The notes: generated from the letters alone by a model not told the origin. A stretch of DNA of 64,000 bases from Lobosporangium transversale (GCF_002105155.1 NW_019028990.1:489501-553500); one strand, 5' to 3'. Positions 47,245 through 59,438 are shown, numbered from the stretch's first letter. Numbers and translations are program-made.

Positions 47245-48012
47245 ATGCCATTGACTCGACTTTCAACATCTGTTCGCAACCATCACAAAGAACCAGTATC
47301 TTTTGTCGCATCCATGAACACCACGACCTCTTTCACACTCACTGCTGCTGGATTCATTTCGCCCAAGATCAAGTGCCAATGTGACAACAACAAGAAAGAA
47401 TCGTATACGTTCCATTCACGATCAGATTCCCATGTCCGAAACATCACCATTAAGGACCAAACTGGCAGCCAAGTTTGTAAAGTGAAGAGCAAAGGGGAAC
47501 ATCTCTTGGATCTAAATCTCACAACGGAGTCCAAAGACATTAATGTCCAATTCCGAGATATGCTCGCATTCAAGAAGGCTGTTGAGAAGAACAGTGTTCA
47601 TGGCGGGATGGGCAAACAACCCTATGTGCCCCAACCTGGAGATGAGGACGATGAACGGGCTGACCCGCGGTTTGTGCCCGACTTTTCTCTTTCAGACAAC
47701 CAGAATATATGCTGGGCATTTGAATTTGAGGGCCGAATCTATCAATGGACTGCACCGGGCGGTCATAGTATCCATATTCCACCTGGATCCGAGGTCCTTG
47801 TCTGCCATGCGACTGCAACGAACGGACCTCCTACAAAGATCGCAAAGTTCTCAAGCAGCCATGTTGGAGCATCCGATAAACTGTTTATTTCGAATGACTC
47901 AATAGCGAACGTACTTGACAAGAATGGGCTCCAAATCTTACTTTTGACCAGTGTGTTGAGTCTGATGGAAATCATAAATGACAGGAGCCGTGAACTCGTC
48001 GACTTTGAGTAA
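47245..48012 (+). CDS. Intronless tubby/LOR-like protein, unknown function
   Basis: Single exon, 255 residues from ATG 47245; an earlier TTG at 47239 is not used here. Residues 25-110 (SFTLTAAGFISPKIKCQCDN, YTFHSRSDSHVRNITIKDQ, TGSQVCKVKSKGEHLLDLNL) look like alternating beta strands. Residues 150-185 include CWAFEFEGRIYQWTAPGGHS, a strand-turn-strand pattern seen in tubby C-terminal-like or LURP-one-related domains, which bind phospholipids or act as scramblase-like modules. A predicted hydrophobic helix near the C-terminus (LQILLLTSVLSLMEIINDR) would fit the central helix of the barrel. The family link is by fold impression only. Preceded by a long gene-free interval, so expression control may be complex. 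Confidence 0.6.
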   Translation: MPLTRLSTSVRNHHKEPVSFVASMNTTTSFTLTAAGFISPKIKCQCDNNKKESYTFHSRSDSHVRNITIKDQTGSQVCKVKSKGEHLLDLNLTTESKDINVQFRDMLAFKKAVEKNSVHGGMGKQPYVPQPGDEDDERADPRFVPDFSLSDNQNICWAFEFEGRIYQWTAPGGHSIHIPPGSEVLVCHATATNGPPTKIAKFSSSHVGASDKLFISNDSIANVLDKNGLQILLLTSVLSLMEIINDRSRELVDFE

Positions 48013-49514
48013 AAAGAGGGAGGAGAAATCAGCAACAACAACGATAAAAAAAAAAAAAGGAAGGAAATCATTTTTGTACTTGACTTATTGTCTTTCCTTT
48101 TATTTGTAATGTATTATAACTGTTTTCATCCATCCATGGGACCATAATGTTTTATGTTTTATTTCATGTTTTTTATTATGTTGCATGATCTTCATACATG
48201 TATAATGTTCATGTCCACGTCCATGCCCATACCCGCGGCATTTTTTTATGTTTAACCTGATTACTATTATTATTATTATTATTATTATTATTTTCATAAT
48301 ACAATGATTAAAAAAAAAAAAAAAAAAAAAAAAGGGAGAGATTGTCAACAATATAGAGAGGGGAATTTCAGCATGTCCTACTTTATCTTGAAAAGTGTTT
48401 AATATTATTCGCCTCCGGCCACATATCTAGAGTGAGAGGACTTTGGTTACTCATTGACGAGGTAATAAATCTGATGTAGAAGCATAGCTAGGATGCCTAG
48501 ATGTCTAGGTGTCTCTTCAGTGAAAGCGACCATAGGCAAATTAATAGAGTTTGTGTTTCATTACTGCACATCCATTATTGAACGACCAGAACAAAAATAC
48601 AAGAGGCCCAGCATTGCGCGGAAAATGAGATGAGGAACATTTGTGACCCCAACTCAACTTTCCCCTCCCTCTTTCCTCTAAAAAAAAAAAAAAAAAAAAA
48701 ATCAAGTCTTTAATGATACAACGATTGGGTAAAATGCTTGAGGATACCCAGAGGAGGTTAAAATAGCAGTGAAGGGATTATAATTTCTCATTGCTCTCTC
48801 TCAGTTTGTCTGTCAAAGTCATGAAAACTTATAGCATAAAATTTGTTATTGATGAAAGATGCACGGATAAAACTCTTACCGTTTTTTTTTTTCACCTTTC
48901 AAAAGAGGTCTATTTTTAACAAGGGAACACATAGTGCGATACTAATTGGATGTCGGTACGGTAGTGCCCCTTTGAGTTAAGGTCTTGACCTTGACCCTGG
49001 CGATCTTGATTTTTTTTTTTTCCGTTTTTCCTCTCCTTCCAAGAGCAGTGATATGTCAGTAAACTGAGTTTTAGCTTACGGCTGAAGCCAATGGCTTGAG
49101 TTTATAATGCTTCATTTTATTTAATTTATTTTTGCAACCTCTCTAACTCGTATGCCAGATATGTAGCTACCATTACCAAGGAAAAGTACTCTATTTTTTT
49201 TTTTTTTTTTTTTTTTTTAAAGAAGGGAAGGTGGAATATAAACTAGATGAACCCTAAAAGGTATTATCCAGTATAGCATTTCACATATTTTATCCTCACA
49301 AGTATGGAAGTATCAATACGACGAAAGGAATCAGCTAATGAATCATAGGGTACAATTAAGGTTAAAAGTTACTAGGAATGGAAGACGCGAGTCAAAATAC
49401 ATGCAGTATAAATTGTGGCTTGACTAAAGCTGCATACGATCCGCTTCTAAAAAAAAATTGAAGCTTCTTTTTTAAAGTTTAAAGTCATCATCTCACCTCC
49501 ACAGAAAGAATCAC
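48013..49514. other. Gene-free interval
   Basis: About 1.5 kb with an ATT microsatellite, poly-A and poly-T tracts (48309, 48681, 49195) and no supported coding frame. Contains the 3' end of the tubby-like gene and the promoter of TXNDC9. Confidence 0.4.
48265..48293. repeat. (ATT)n microsatellite
   Basis: About nine tandem ATT units in the intergenic region. Similar TTA repeats occur in the first intron of the PPIL2-type gene near 568-592. Confidence 0.85.
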
Positions 49515-49935
49515 ATGATGGCAGACTCTACATCAACTTCCGCAACTACAGGAGCTTCAGTTAACGTCAATGCATCAGAAGTTTCATCAAGGTAACATCA
49601 GTTTTTTTTTATTTTTATTTTTTTTATGAAAAAGAATATCAACTTTGTGAGACAGTTTGATATTACAAAGCGTGTCACAAGAAGGGAACACTATTTTAAT
49701 CTCTCTTGTTTTATTATCTCGTTGCTCAAAACAGTTCAAGCAAGATAGGTACAAATACCAATGACAACCGATTTGTAGATGATGAGACACTCGATCATAA
49801 CGAGGAAAAGGGTAGTGGAAAAGATTTGGATGAGGACGAGCTCTTTGAAGAACTTGAGAATGATGATTACAATATGACAAGCTTTCGTGAGCAAAGAATC
49901 GAAGAGTTAAAGCAGGAGTAAGTGGGTTTCCATGT

Positions 49936-49967
<32 letters not shown>

Positions 49968-50771
49968 GCGAACGACAAAATGACCAGTTACCTAATGTTC
50001 ACGTTGATTAATGAACGGAACTCTGGTATTTTCTTTTTTCTTTTCCTTATAACAGAGTGGAAAGAAGGAAACTAATGATGGAATACGATCATGGTTCATA
50101 TAAGGATATAACAGATGAAAAAGAAGTCATGGATATCTCAACAAAGACAAAGCACTGTGTCATTCATTTTTATCATTCAGATTTCAGACGCTGCATGATT
50201 GTTGACAAGCATCTTGAGGTAAAATAAAGTTCGTTTTAGGAAGGAAGCATATTGATTTGCCAGGACCCCATGACAAAAAAGAATGGGTTGCCCTGTTTAG
50301 CTCACAGTTCTGCTCTCTATATGTATATCTCGATGATGATAACAGACGCTTGCAAAGAAGCACATCAAGACAAAGTTTGTCAAGATTAAAGTCGAAAACG
50401 CGCCTTTCCTCGTGGAAAAACTTCAAGTCAAAGTGCTGCCATGTATCATTGCGTTCACTGATGGCATTGCTGTGGACCGGTAAGAACACTTGCTCTTATC
50501 TTCTTCCTTTCGTCAAAAAGTAAAAAAAAAACTCTTTTCATCAATCATCTTACTTTTTTTTTTTTTTTTTCTGGCCTTTCATTCATTTATTAGCCTTGTT
50601 GGGTTCGATGAGCTTGGAAACACGGATAATTTTTCTACATCGATGTTGGAGCTTCGATACAAGACAGCGGGCGTGATTGAGGATGATAGTAAAAAGGATT
50701 CTAAGAAGATGAAGAAAAAGTCAATCTTTGGTCGGGATTATGGGTCGGACGAAGGAACAGATGATGAATAA
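49515..50771 (+). CDS. PLP1: Phosducin-like thioredoxin-fold protein TXNDC9 (Plp1 type)
   Basis: Five exons in phase: 49515-49591, 49735-49917, 50056-50218, 50346-50479, 50594-50771, giving 244 residues. An N-terminal charged region (FVDDETLDHNEEKGSGKD, DELFEELENDD) leads into a thioredoxin-fold domain: HCVIHFYHSDFRRCMIVDKH, IKTKFVKIKVENAPFLVEKL, VLPCIIAFTDG and LVGFDELGNTDNF. The pair FDELGNTD is diagnostic of TXNDC9/Plp1 rather than thioredoxin. The WCxxC redox site is absent, so it is not a redox enzyme. The family modulates CCT/TRiC folding of beta-tubulin and actin. A Lys-rich, acidic tail follows (MKKKSIFGRDYGSDE). Confident. Confidence 0.93.
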
Positions 50772-51726
50772 TAGTAATAATCATAATTATAATTATAATA
50801 ATAAAATACGAAATTTCACTCGCGTTCCCTATATATTGTCAACGGTCTAGATTCTTTTTTTTTTTTTTTTTTTTTTTTTTTCTTAAAAAAAAGATTATAA
50901 GTAATAATACTAAAAAAGATAAACACATTCTTCGCCCGTTTTTAATAAAATATCTATTTAACAAATATAAAATTAGACAATGGTTCGTCAGCCTTCAGGT
51001 GTTATTATTATTATTTTAATAAATTGTGAATTATATGTTTTTGTTGTATATTTATTTTTATTTCTAAAAGGGAAGAAGCAAAATATAATAAAATAAAACG
51101 AAACCGTTTATGCTGAATAAAAAAAAAAACACAGACGTGTTGTACAAGTTTGTGCATCAAAGGTGTTGATCATCCTTATTTACCTTCGCTCTTGGTTGAA
51201 AACAATTTCCTCCGCTCATTGTTTATCTCACTTGCGATGCATAGCAACTAAACATCTTGTAATGAGGTTAAATGATGAATAGGTTAATAATACAAAAAAA
51301 AAAAAAAAAAAAAAAAAAACAGCAGATGCAAATGTAGAATCAAAATAAAAATAAAATTGATGAGAATGCGTGAAAGAAACAAAACAAAGCAAAGCAAGGC
51401 AAAGTAAGGCAAAGCAAAGACAGAAACGAAAGGAAATAAAAAATAAAAAATAAAAAAAAGAGAGAGCAAGAGTAAGAGCAGGAGCAAGAGCAGGAGCTAG
51501 AGCAAGAGCAAAAAATAAAAAAGGCAAAAACCGAAAACAAAAGGCTGAACAAAACAACAACAAAAATATAAGCATTGCAGCTAGGGTAAGGATGGGGATC
51601 CTGTCTCCATATTGGTCCACGCTTTTTTTTTATTTTTTATTTTTTTTTTTTTTATTAAAAAGAATGGAATGAAAAATAGAAATAGAGTGAATCATGGAGA
51701 CTAAAGCGAAACATCAACGAATGCTC

Positions 51727-51757
<31 letters not shown>

Positions 51758-53791
51758 TGGAACAGGTATCTCTCCACAAGTGATGATCTCCATGACTTAG
51801 CCTTTTCTTTTCTTTTTCTTCTTTTTACACGTTCTTTCTTTCTAATCTAACCAGTTTATGAATTCAGCACATGAACAAAAGGGAGGCAATGCGCGTGGCA
51901 ACATCTTTTATTTTGTTTTTGTTTTTGTTTCTGGCTTTGTTGCAATTGCTGTTGTATTTGTCGTTAAGAGGAAGATCCGAAAACCAACGAGGCCGCATTC
52001 TGCATGTTGATCCTAAAAAAGAGGAAACAGATGAATAAATAAATAAACAAACAAAGGGCGAGGTTGGTTCACCCACATGGTTACTTATTCAATGACGCGA
52101 ATTGGCCTGGAGCGTTACAGATCAGGCTATATAACGTTTGTGTATTTGTCACTGTAACGTGCAGGAAAAAGAGGAGCGAACACTTGTTTTACAGATTTGT
52201 GTAGCAGATTTTCTTGTTTAAGATGGATGTGCATTTAAAAAATAAAAATAAAAACTTTGATCCATTTGGAGGCTTGAACTTTATTTTTTTTATTATTTTG
52301 TTTCCTAAACTCAGCAGCAGAAAATGGTTTTTAAGAACAAAGGGGAAGAAACTTCTAACGATGGCACATGTTTGTTCATAAGGTGCAGATACTTTTACAT
52401 GTCCATATACTTATTGATCCCAAAGCCCGGCCTGCATGTTTGATTATGTTTTGAAAACATTCATCAAAGACCAAGGCGTTAAGCAACGTTCAAGTTTCAA
52501 AAAACCACCCTTGCTTTGATATTTGTTGATCTACACTAGGTCACGCCATGTGTAATGCAGGATCAGTTGCCTTCCCTTGTGGGGCTGTATATCCATGGAG
52601 GAGGAGAGAGGGACGCTGAAGTTGTAAGTTATGACGAAGCTATCAATTGTTTTCTGTCTTTGGGCGTTTTTTTTCTTAAGGACCCAAGACCCCTGCAGAA
52701 GTTTGAACGTGGTCATGCTGCCTTCATTGGTTCATTGGGCAAACTTAGGGTCTAGACTTGACAGAACATGCGCATTGTTTTGCTCAACTCTCCACGGCGC
52801 AGAGCACGTTCATGTGTATACAATTCCCCTCTATTCTTCTCCCTCCAAAAATATGTATTTTTGAATTGGAGATAGCCATGTATGGACATATCGACAGCTC
52901 GACCTTTTTTTTTTGTGTCACCAAAAGGACCAAAACGAAGGAAACTCTTCTCAATTTGAGTTGCATGAATGATTTTGAGCCTAGTCTAGCATAACGAGGC
53001 AAACGAGGGTCACTATGATGCATAAACTTTTTCTCACTTTCTCCCCTTTTTTATTTGCCGTGCTCTTGCACCAACCTCTATTTTCTTGATTAGAGAAAAG
53101 ATCGGCAATCAATTTTCATATTTTTATACGACCTACTCGACTTGCTTTTCCCATACGCTCACTGGCCACTATCTTAGAAGGCTCAAGTGAAAGAAACGCA
53201 TTAAAAATACTAAAATACAAATGCAGCACCATCAGGAGGAAAAAAAAAAAAAAAAAAAAAAGATGGAGGTAAAGGAGATAAATAAATCAAAAGGTCTGAT
53301 TACTATGGAAAGGCAATGAGCTCTGTCATGAGAACCCTATCAGCCGTAGCATCATCATGAGAATATCAAGGCATGTTTCTAGGGGCAACTGAATGCAATA
53401 AAAGATAAAAGTTAACCTGCACCTTCCTCTTTTCAACTATTGCAAAATAGAAGGACATGGTAGAAATAAGGAGAAAGAAACAAGGCACATTATTCCATCT
53501 ACTCTTTGCTCGGTATCAGCATGAGCATGCATGTAGCTCCGCCAATGCGGATCGTTTGTTTGTTGCACAAATGTTCCTAATTTGGCTTTCAATTGAAAAT
53601 TTCACTCTTTTTTTATTTGCACCCTCTTTTTTTATTTGCATGCTACGTGAAGACCCAGACCAACATTTCTTTTTGGATCCTTATTGGTCCATTTTACATC
53701 TTTTTCTTTTTTTTTTACCTTTATGCTATTCGAGATTTTACTCTTGGATAATATCAAGCCCTTGCTTGTGCCAAAAACATTGTATATACTG

Positions 53792-53822
<31 letters not shown>

Positions 53823-56041
53823 TCCTAGTTTTCTTGAAATTGTTAAGGTTGTTAAGCAAAGGATATTCTAAGATTGCGAGGGCTATTGCAACCATCATGA
53901 GAAAAAAAAGTAATAATAAAATAAAATGGACTATACATGTTGGATCATCTTCGTTAACATTATTTCGGGCTTTGATGAGCTGTATACTCTGTCGATCAGC
54001 TGCAAAAGCGGTTTAAGGTTGTACGACATTTAAAAAAAAAGGGTAAAATGTACTACTACACATGTACACATAAAACTTTCGTCGTGAGGTGTATGCCAAG
54101 CATTCCTTGGATCAATCCTATTGCGGACATGACTCTACTACCCGACCATCATTCCTCAGCTCTTCTTCTCATTCAACTTTTATTACAATTATAGAAGATA
54201 TACTGCTGCTATATATTGTTTTAGTTGAAGAAAGGAAGAAAGAAGAAAATTACCGCCAGTTTCCATTACCAAAATCCTATTTTATAGAGTACCATATTCA
54301 ATGTATGCGATACAAGTATATGTGCCTCTTTCTTCCTATTGATTAATATTAATTGAAGTCCCTATTAAAGTGGCACCACTGCTGTATATGACTCGTCCTA
54401 TCGCTTGATATACACCAAAAAAAAAAAAAAAAAAAAAAAAAGATAATAATAAAACGGCACATGTCTAATCCTTTTGTTAACATATTAAGTAGTGTTTAGT
54501 GTCCAAAGTCTTTCAAATCATTAAAGTCTTAATTAAAGGCTTGAACAAATGAAAAACTGTTATGCATGGGCCATGAGCAGGGAATGGAGTTTGATGATTG
54601 ATAGCAACCCGCTATTATGAAGGATATAAAATAAAATAACAAAAATAAACAAGGAGAGGAAGGGCCTAGATGTAAGGTTCGAAGTCTCTTATTAACTCTT
54701 GTCTGCAGCTGATCAGTTACTCTACTACATTAAACCGTTCTTTTTAATGGGATATATAAGCGTACATTAAGGCGAAGGCCATTAAGAAGTGAAAATTATG
54801 CCTCGGTGGCTAGTCGTTAACATGACCTGGTTTGTATAGAAGAGATGAATGCATTTACTCTCTGTTTTGACTCTATAAAGATGATCATGTTGCTCATGAT
54901 TTCTTTTTTTTTTTTTTTTTTTTGACACAGCACTGATCAGGTCCATCTTAATGTTCAACATTGCATGTACTTTTCTATGCTTTTTTTTTGGGATAGGAAA
55001 CAAAATTTAGTGCACAAGCAATGCTCTTTTGTTTAACCTCAGACTGAGAGCGGTTTGAGGGTAGCATAAGTATACATATACAATGCCCTGTCAACAAGAC
55101 GAATGAGTTGTGTCCTATGTTTCAAATATTGATCGACGATCCTATAATACCTTTATTTTATTGAAAAGTAAAGTTAGAATGCCTTTTCTAGTGTTTTAAA
55201 TAAAGACGTTTTATTTGTTTTATCTATTTACTTGCCTATTTCCCTAAATGTTATATTTGTATGACCCCATTCCTAATACCAAAGTATCAACAAGAGGTTT
55301 TAAGACCGTCCTGCACACAGCCCCTACCAGCGAATTGAGGATAAGCTGATAAGCTGTTTAGAGTGCTTAACCCAAACATTCCGCCCCTTTTCTTTCCTAA
55401 ACCTTTTGAAGGCGAGAAGGGTACACACAAGAGAGGAAAGAGAAAAAGGAGGCCTTTCCGTCGTGTGTACACATTCAGTTAAAACAGCCGCCAATTGAAA
55501 AATGGAGCGCACAGTTGAAGGCTAGCCTTAATGTTTTGGTTTCTCTGTCCATTCAGACCCTATAGCTTGGCGAAGCTTTGAAGGACATTAAGGAAGAGAG
55601 GAAAAGAGATTTCCTATGCCGTACTCGAAGCGCAGACGCGCTATTCAGAAATATGAAATGAAGCACTGATGACAAGAGATGCTCTTTTTTTCTATTTCTA
55701 CGATTCTGCTGATGCTTTTGTCCTTCCCTTTCAGGTGTATTTTGTGAGGATTGGGTGTTTGTTTATGTGCCGCCTCCCCCTCATTTTTGCTTGTTTTGCT
55801 TGCATCTTGTCGTGCTTGTGCTCTCGAGGCTACAAACATGCAAAAAGATAACATATAAAAAGAAGGAAAAAAAAAAGAAGTGAGACTTTACCCACATTTC
55901 TTTTTCTTTTTTTTTTATCTTCATTACTCCAGACATCTCCACAAAAGTTGCACAACCACTATTTGCCTTATTAACTTATATATCCACCCACAATATATAT
56001 TAGTGGTCTTTTCATCTTCCACGTCGTTTTGCAAAAGCCCT
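50772..56041. promoter_or_regulatory. Long gene-free interval upstream of the HMG-box gene (5.3 kb)
   Basis: No supported gene. The interval holds many A/T homopolymers (near 50854, 51294, 51728, 53240, 53795, 54418, 54904), a region at 51370-51520 with dense GCAA(A)G and AGAGCA repeats, and short hydrophobic frames with no homology signal. Long upstream regions are common for fungal regulators, so it may carry distal control elements or non-coding transcripts for the gene at 56042. This is inference. Confidence 0.4.
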
Positions 56042-57619
56042 ATGGTTTATAATATGCAACCAGCGGCTGTTATAGAGCGCCAGTGTGCTTACTCTTCGAT
56101 TTGCACCTCCTCCACCTCTGCCTCCACTTCCACATCCACCTCTATCACCTCCACCTCCACCTCCACCTCCACCACCACTACAACAACAACAACAACAACC
56201 GCACCAATAAAAAAAATCCCACGCCCCCCCAACAGCTTCATTCTATATAGAAAGGAAAAATCGCAGGAGTACCGAAACTGTACTGCTGCAAAACTTTCAC
56301 GAATATTGGGTGCACGATGGAAAAAAGAGAAGCCGGAAATAAAGGCGCACTTCGCTCAGCGAGCCAAAGATGAAGAAGAAAAACATGCCATAGAACACCC
56401 AGACTACAAGTTCCAACCAGCCAAGCGAGGCACAGGGAAGCTTGCTAAGGCACGTCAAAATGCTGCCCTAGAGGCGAAGAAGGCCTCGACAACATCTCAA
56501 TGGGACAGGAATAGTAATCGCCATAATACTTCCCCATATCAGAAATACCCCTTTATTGCCAGTAAGAGTAGCGATGGCCGCAGCAATGCAAATCCACCTA
56601 GAATGATACCTGCGCATCGATCACAAGAGCCAAACAAAGTCAATGTCAAACATGAGGAGACCCCCAATTCACTTAAAGCATCCCCATCCTTATATTTCTT
56701 GGGGCCTTATGGTCCACATCAAGCAGCTTCAATTGCGAGTGAGAACAATGCTTCATATTCAAGTTCCCACTCTCACTACCATACAATGAACCATTCATAT
56801 CAATGGCAAAAGCCCAACACATTCACGTCTCCCATGCCCAGAAATGACGCCATTTCACAACTACCAAGGCAATCTAGTTTAGCACCAGCGATAGGGGCAG
56901 GGGAGGAGCTATTCTCGTTGACTCAACTATTGAACAATGTTAATATCACTACTGCAGTGAACATGCATCTTCCCAGTGAGATGCGTCAATCAAGTAACGG
57001 TCTTGGCACGTTGATGCCGCTATCAATGGCAGGCTTCCAACCATCAACTGCAGCCCCAGGTCCATACCCCATTTCAACGCCACTTGAATCCATAACTGCG
57101 GACATTACGCACCTACAACACCTGTTAGACATGGCTGTTTCAGTACCATGCCCTGATATCATTCCAAGTCAGAGTCCAGTACCTAGTGCAGGCCATCAAC
57201 CACCAATGCTGCAATCATTACCTTCGCCTTCGCCTCTATCTTCGCCCTTCTCGCCATCGTTAGCAGCAAGGGCGAAGTTTCGCAGCCAAGGCCCTTTATC
57301 ATCTCCAGGCCCCTTCACGCCCTTAGGCACTACGATGCAGTCCTTCTCTAATCCAGCAGCTATATCCTTTGGCTTAGATAGTCCTCATAAGATAGCTGGG
57401 CCTGATTCAGTTACGAAGCAAGAGCCTGCTGTCATGAAAATTGAGTCCTTCTTCACACCAGCCAGTGCAGCTGAAATGAGGCAGGAGTACCCTTTCCCAC
57501 ACACCCCAACACCTACATCTTTATTAGCATCAATGGAGCAAGACATGTTGCCAATGCTCTCTACATGTTCATCATTTGCACCAACAATATCACCTATGTA
57601 TTTGCTAAGCCAAGCTTTT

Positions 57620-57625
<6 letters not shown>
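56042..57625 (+). CDS. HMG-box (MATA_HMG-type) transcription factor, intronless
   Basis: Single exon, 527 residues from the first ATG at 56042. After a Ser/Thr-rich run (TSTSTSITST) an HMG box covers about residues 58-128: IPRPPNSFILYRKEKSQEY, AKLSRILGARWKKEKPEIK and EEKHAIEHPDYKFQPAKRG, with the MATA_HMG signature RPPNSFILYR…HPDYKF. It should bend AT-rich DNA. A basic stretch (KRGTGKLAKARQ) follows, probably nuclear localisation. The rest (130-527) is Pro/Ser/Gln-rich and looks disordered (SPSPLSSPFSPSL, VMKIESFFTP), perhaps an activation region. Relatives include Ste11, mating-type SexM/SexP and hypoxia or sexual regulators; no TptA or RnhA flank is present here, so a classical sex locus is unlikely. 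The stop codon is followed directly by about 32 A. Confidence 0.85.
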
Positions 57626-57658
<33 letters not shown>

Positions 57659-58026
57659 AGTGTATTATATTTTTTGGTTCAAGGCCCCAAAGACAATGTA
57701 GAAGAAAAAAAAAAGAGCTACTTATTCGAGTTAAAATAAATTAATAGCAGGACTTTGATAAATATTATATCTTTAATTTTCTACATCAATCAGAGAGTCA
57801 AGTATGTCGCTCTTTTTGGTTAGTCCTTTTCAATTATAAGAATTTTGTTAAGTAAACCATTTATATTTGAAAAGATCTAACCAAAGAGAGCGACAAGCTT
57901 GACTCTCTGGTTTCAAGCCTAGTAATTTCTTTTATTTTCTTTAACAGCTACTAGGCATGGAGCGATGCATTTGTTGGTAAGTATCAACCAACGTCATGGT
58001 TATCAAAACTTGTGGGGCAAAAATAT

Positions 58027-58057
<31 letters not shown>
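57626..58057. other. Downstream of HMG gene: poly-A run and inverted repeat
   Basis: Starts with a long A run touching the HMG stop, then an A/T-rich stretch containing the 33-bp inverted repeat, a second short inverted pair (GCCTAGTA … TACTAGGC near 57922-57955), and a T31 run near 58031-58059. No coding gene is seen. Confidence 0.6.
57791..57909. repeat. Inverted repeat, 33-bp arms, 53-bp loop
   Basis: Left arm 57791-57823 (CAGAGAGTCAAG … GGTTAG) and right arm 57877-57909 are reverse complements with only three mismatches. The loop is AT-rich. It could be the terminal inverted repeats of a very small non-autonomous element, or a long stem in a transcript. No clear target-site duplication was seen at the outer ends. 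Confidence 0.85.
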
Positions 58058-58061
<4 letters not shown>

Positions 58062-58971
58062 TTGGGGTCACATTCGATCTTCTGAAGTGATTTGATAACG
58101 CGCTTGGCTTTTCTTCTTTTTCTTGGGGATACAGCTCTGTTCGCTTTGATGAGAATACGCGACTTTTCCCAAGACAGACGTCCCATATAGATCCTTTTCT
58201 TGTATTCAGCATCTTTTCCCATAGAGCGGTAAGTTTGTTTAGAAAAGGCTAAAACATCGATTACAGCTCCTTCCCCTGCAGTCCAAGGTCTAAACCTTAG
58301 ACAGCCCTATTCCTTTACCAACCGGTCGGAAAGCATGGCTGAATAAAGGTATGGCTATTTTAAATAAAAAAAATGTCTTTGTAGTGTGAATAGAAGATAT
58401 AAGCAACAAAAGATATAATAACGTGGAGAATCAACGAAAGCCGTATTCATGAAAAGGTAAAAATGCGTATATGGTATAATAAAACTTACAAGCTCTTCAA
58501 GGTTACTGTTATATCTGCTTATTGCATTTTTAGTAGTTAAGTTGGATATCTAGGAAAAAGGATATCAAGGATGTGGGCAACTTCTTCGCCCTGGCCTAGG
58601 CTAGGGCAAGCATTAATGACCGCCTCAAATACATCATTCGCCAATGTATTGACAAAAACATCTACGTGTGGTCGAATCTGCAAAATGCCATCACAAGGAT
58701 TTTTCCCTTGAGAATCAAGCTATTAAAATGTAATTAGTATGTCACAGCCCCCTCAGTTGCCGGTTTCTCTCAACGATTGGTAAGGCTATTTTTGAGTGCA
58801 GGGGATCACATTTTCAATCATTTATTAGTTTGGTCATGGCTCTACTACACTACATTTACAGCTGTATGAAATTTCAACCACATCCGATATTTAACATTCT
58901 TATTTTATTTTATTTTTGCAAAGCATTGAACATCTTTAGGATTTGAAAACCATTATGGCACCATGCTATTT

Positions 58972-59007
<36 letters not shown>

Positions 59008-59438
59008 GTGCTTTAGTATTGATGGTTGAGTACAGTTAAAATGATTGGTGCTTGTTCTAGGAGATATGTTGCTGGGATGCGTAGACGCAGATAGAGTTGT
59101 GCCTTATACGCACAGTTTGCTTGTCCCCTCAGAAAACCCATTCTACCAGGAAATTTCCGCTATGGTCCCCTAACATGTATGTACTTCATCGTGACGGGCG
59201 GGACGACATAGCTATCTCTTGTTTTGCAGAATAACAAGACGAGGAGACCTAGGAGCGCATACTAAAGCCTAGCACTGTTGCTCTACCGTTCTGGCGACCT
59301 CTAGATTCACGACTTTAGCCCATTTCAACACCACCAAGGACAAGGCAAGATCTATGATTAATGATAATCGTTATAAGGGTATACCCGCTGTATTCAGCTT
59401 TTAAAGCGCAGTCATACAAGGCATTGATGTTGGAATAC
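58058..59438 (-). pseudogene. Decayed multi-exon gene, product unknown
   Basis: On the minus strand four coding-like pieces lie in order. First, an exon-like frame from about 59437 (after CTTTAG): NINALYDCALKAEYSGYTL, then an in-frame TAA. Second, 58719-58537 after a good TACTAAT branch site and AATAG acceptor: GILQIRPHVDVFVNTLANDV and ACPSLGQGEEVAHILDILFP, needing a one-base frame change to continue. Third, a donor-ending NAISRYNSNLEEL|GT. Fourth, after TTCAG, LSDRLVKE, an in-frame TAG, RFRPWTAGEGAVIDVLAFSK and a basic tail, RAVSPRKRRKAKRVIKSLQK, to the stop at 58058. Splice sites survive but stops and a frameshift break it. Family unknown; it may be a dead gene or a mobile element. Possible sequencing error cannot be excluded. 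Confidence 0.4.

Noticed and set aside
51228-51620. 130-residue hydrophobic frame on the minus strand
   Set aside because: Derives from simple repeats (AGAGCA, AAAAATA) and is not likely to be coding.
53457-54016. Two overlapping plus-strand frames upstream of the HMG gene
   Set aside because: Composed of homopolymer-derived Phe/Leu runs; no conserved motif.
56042-57625. Calling the HMG gene a sex locus
   Set aside because: The HMG box is compatible, but flanking TptA/RnhA/GlrA-type genes are missing; the call would overreach.
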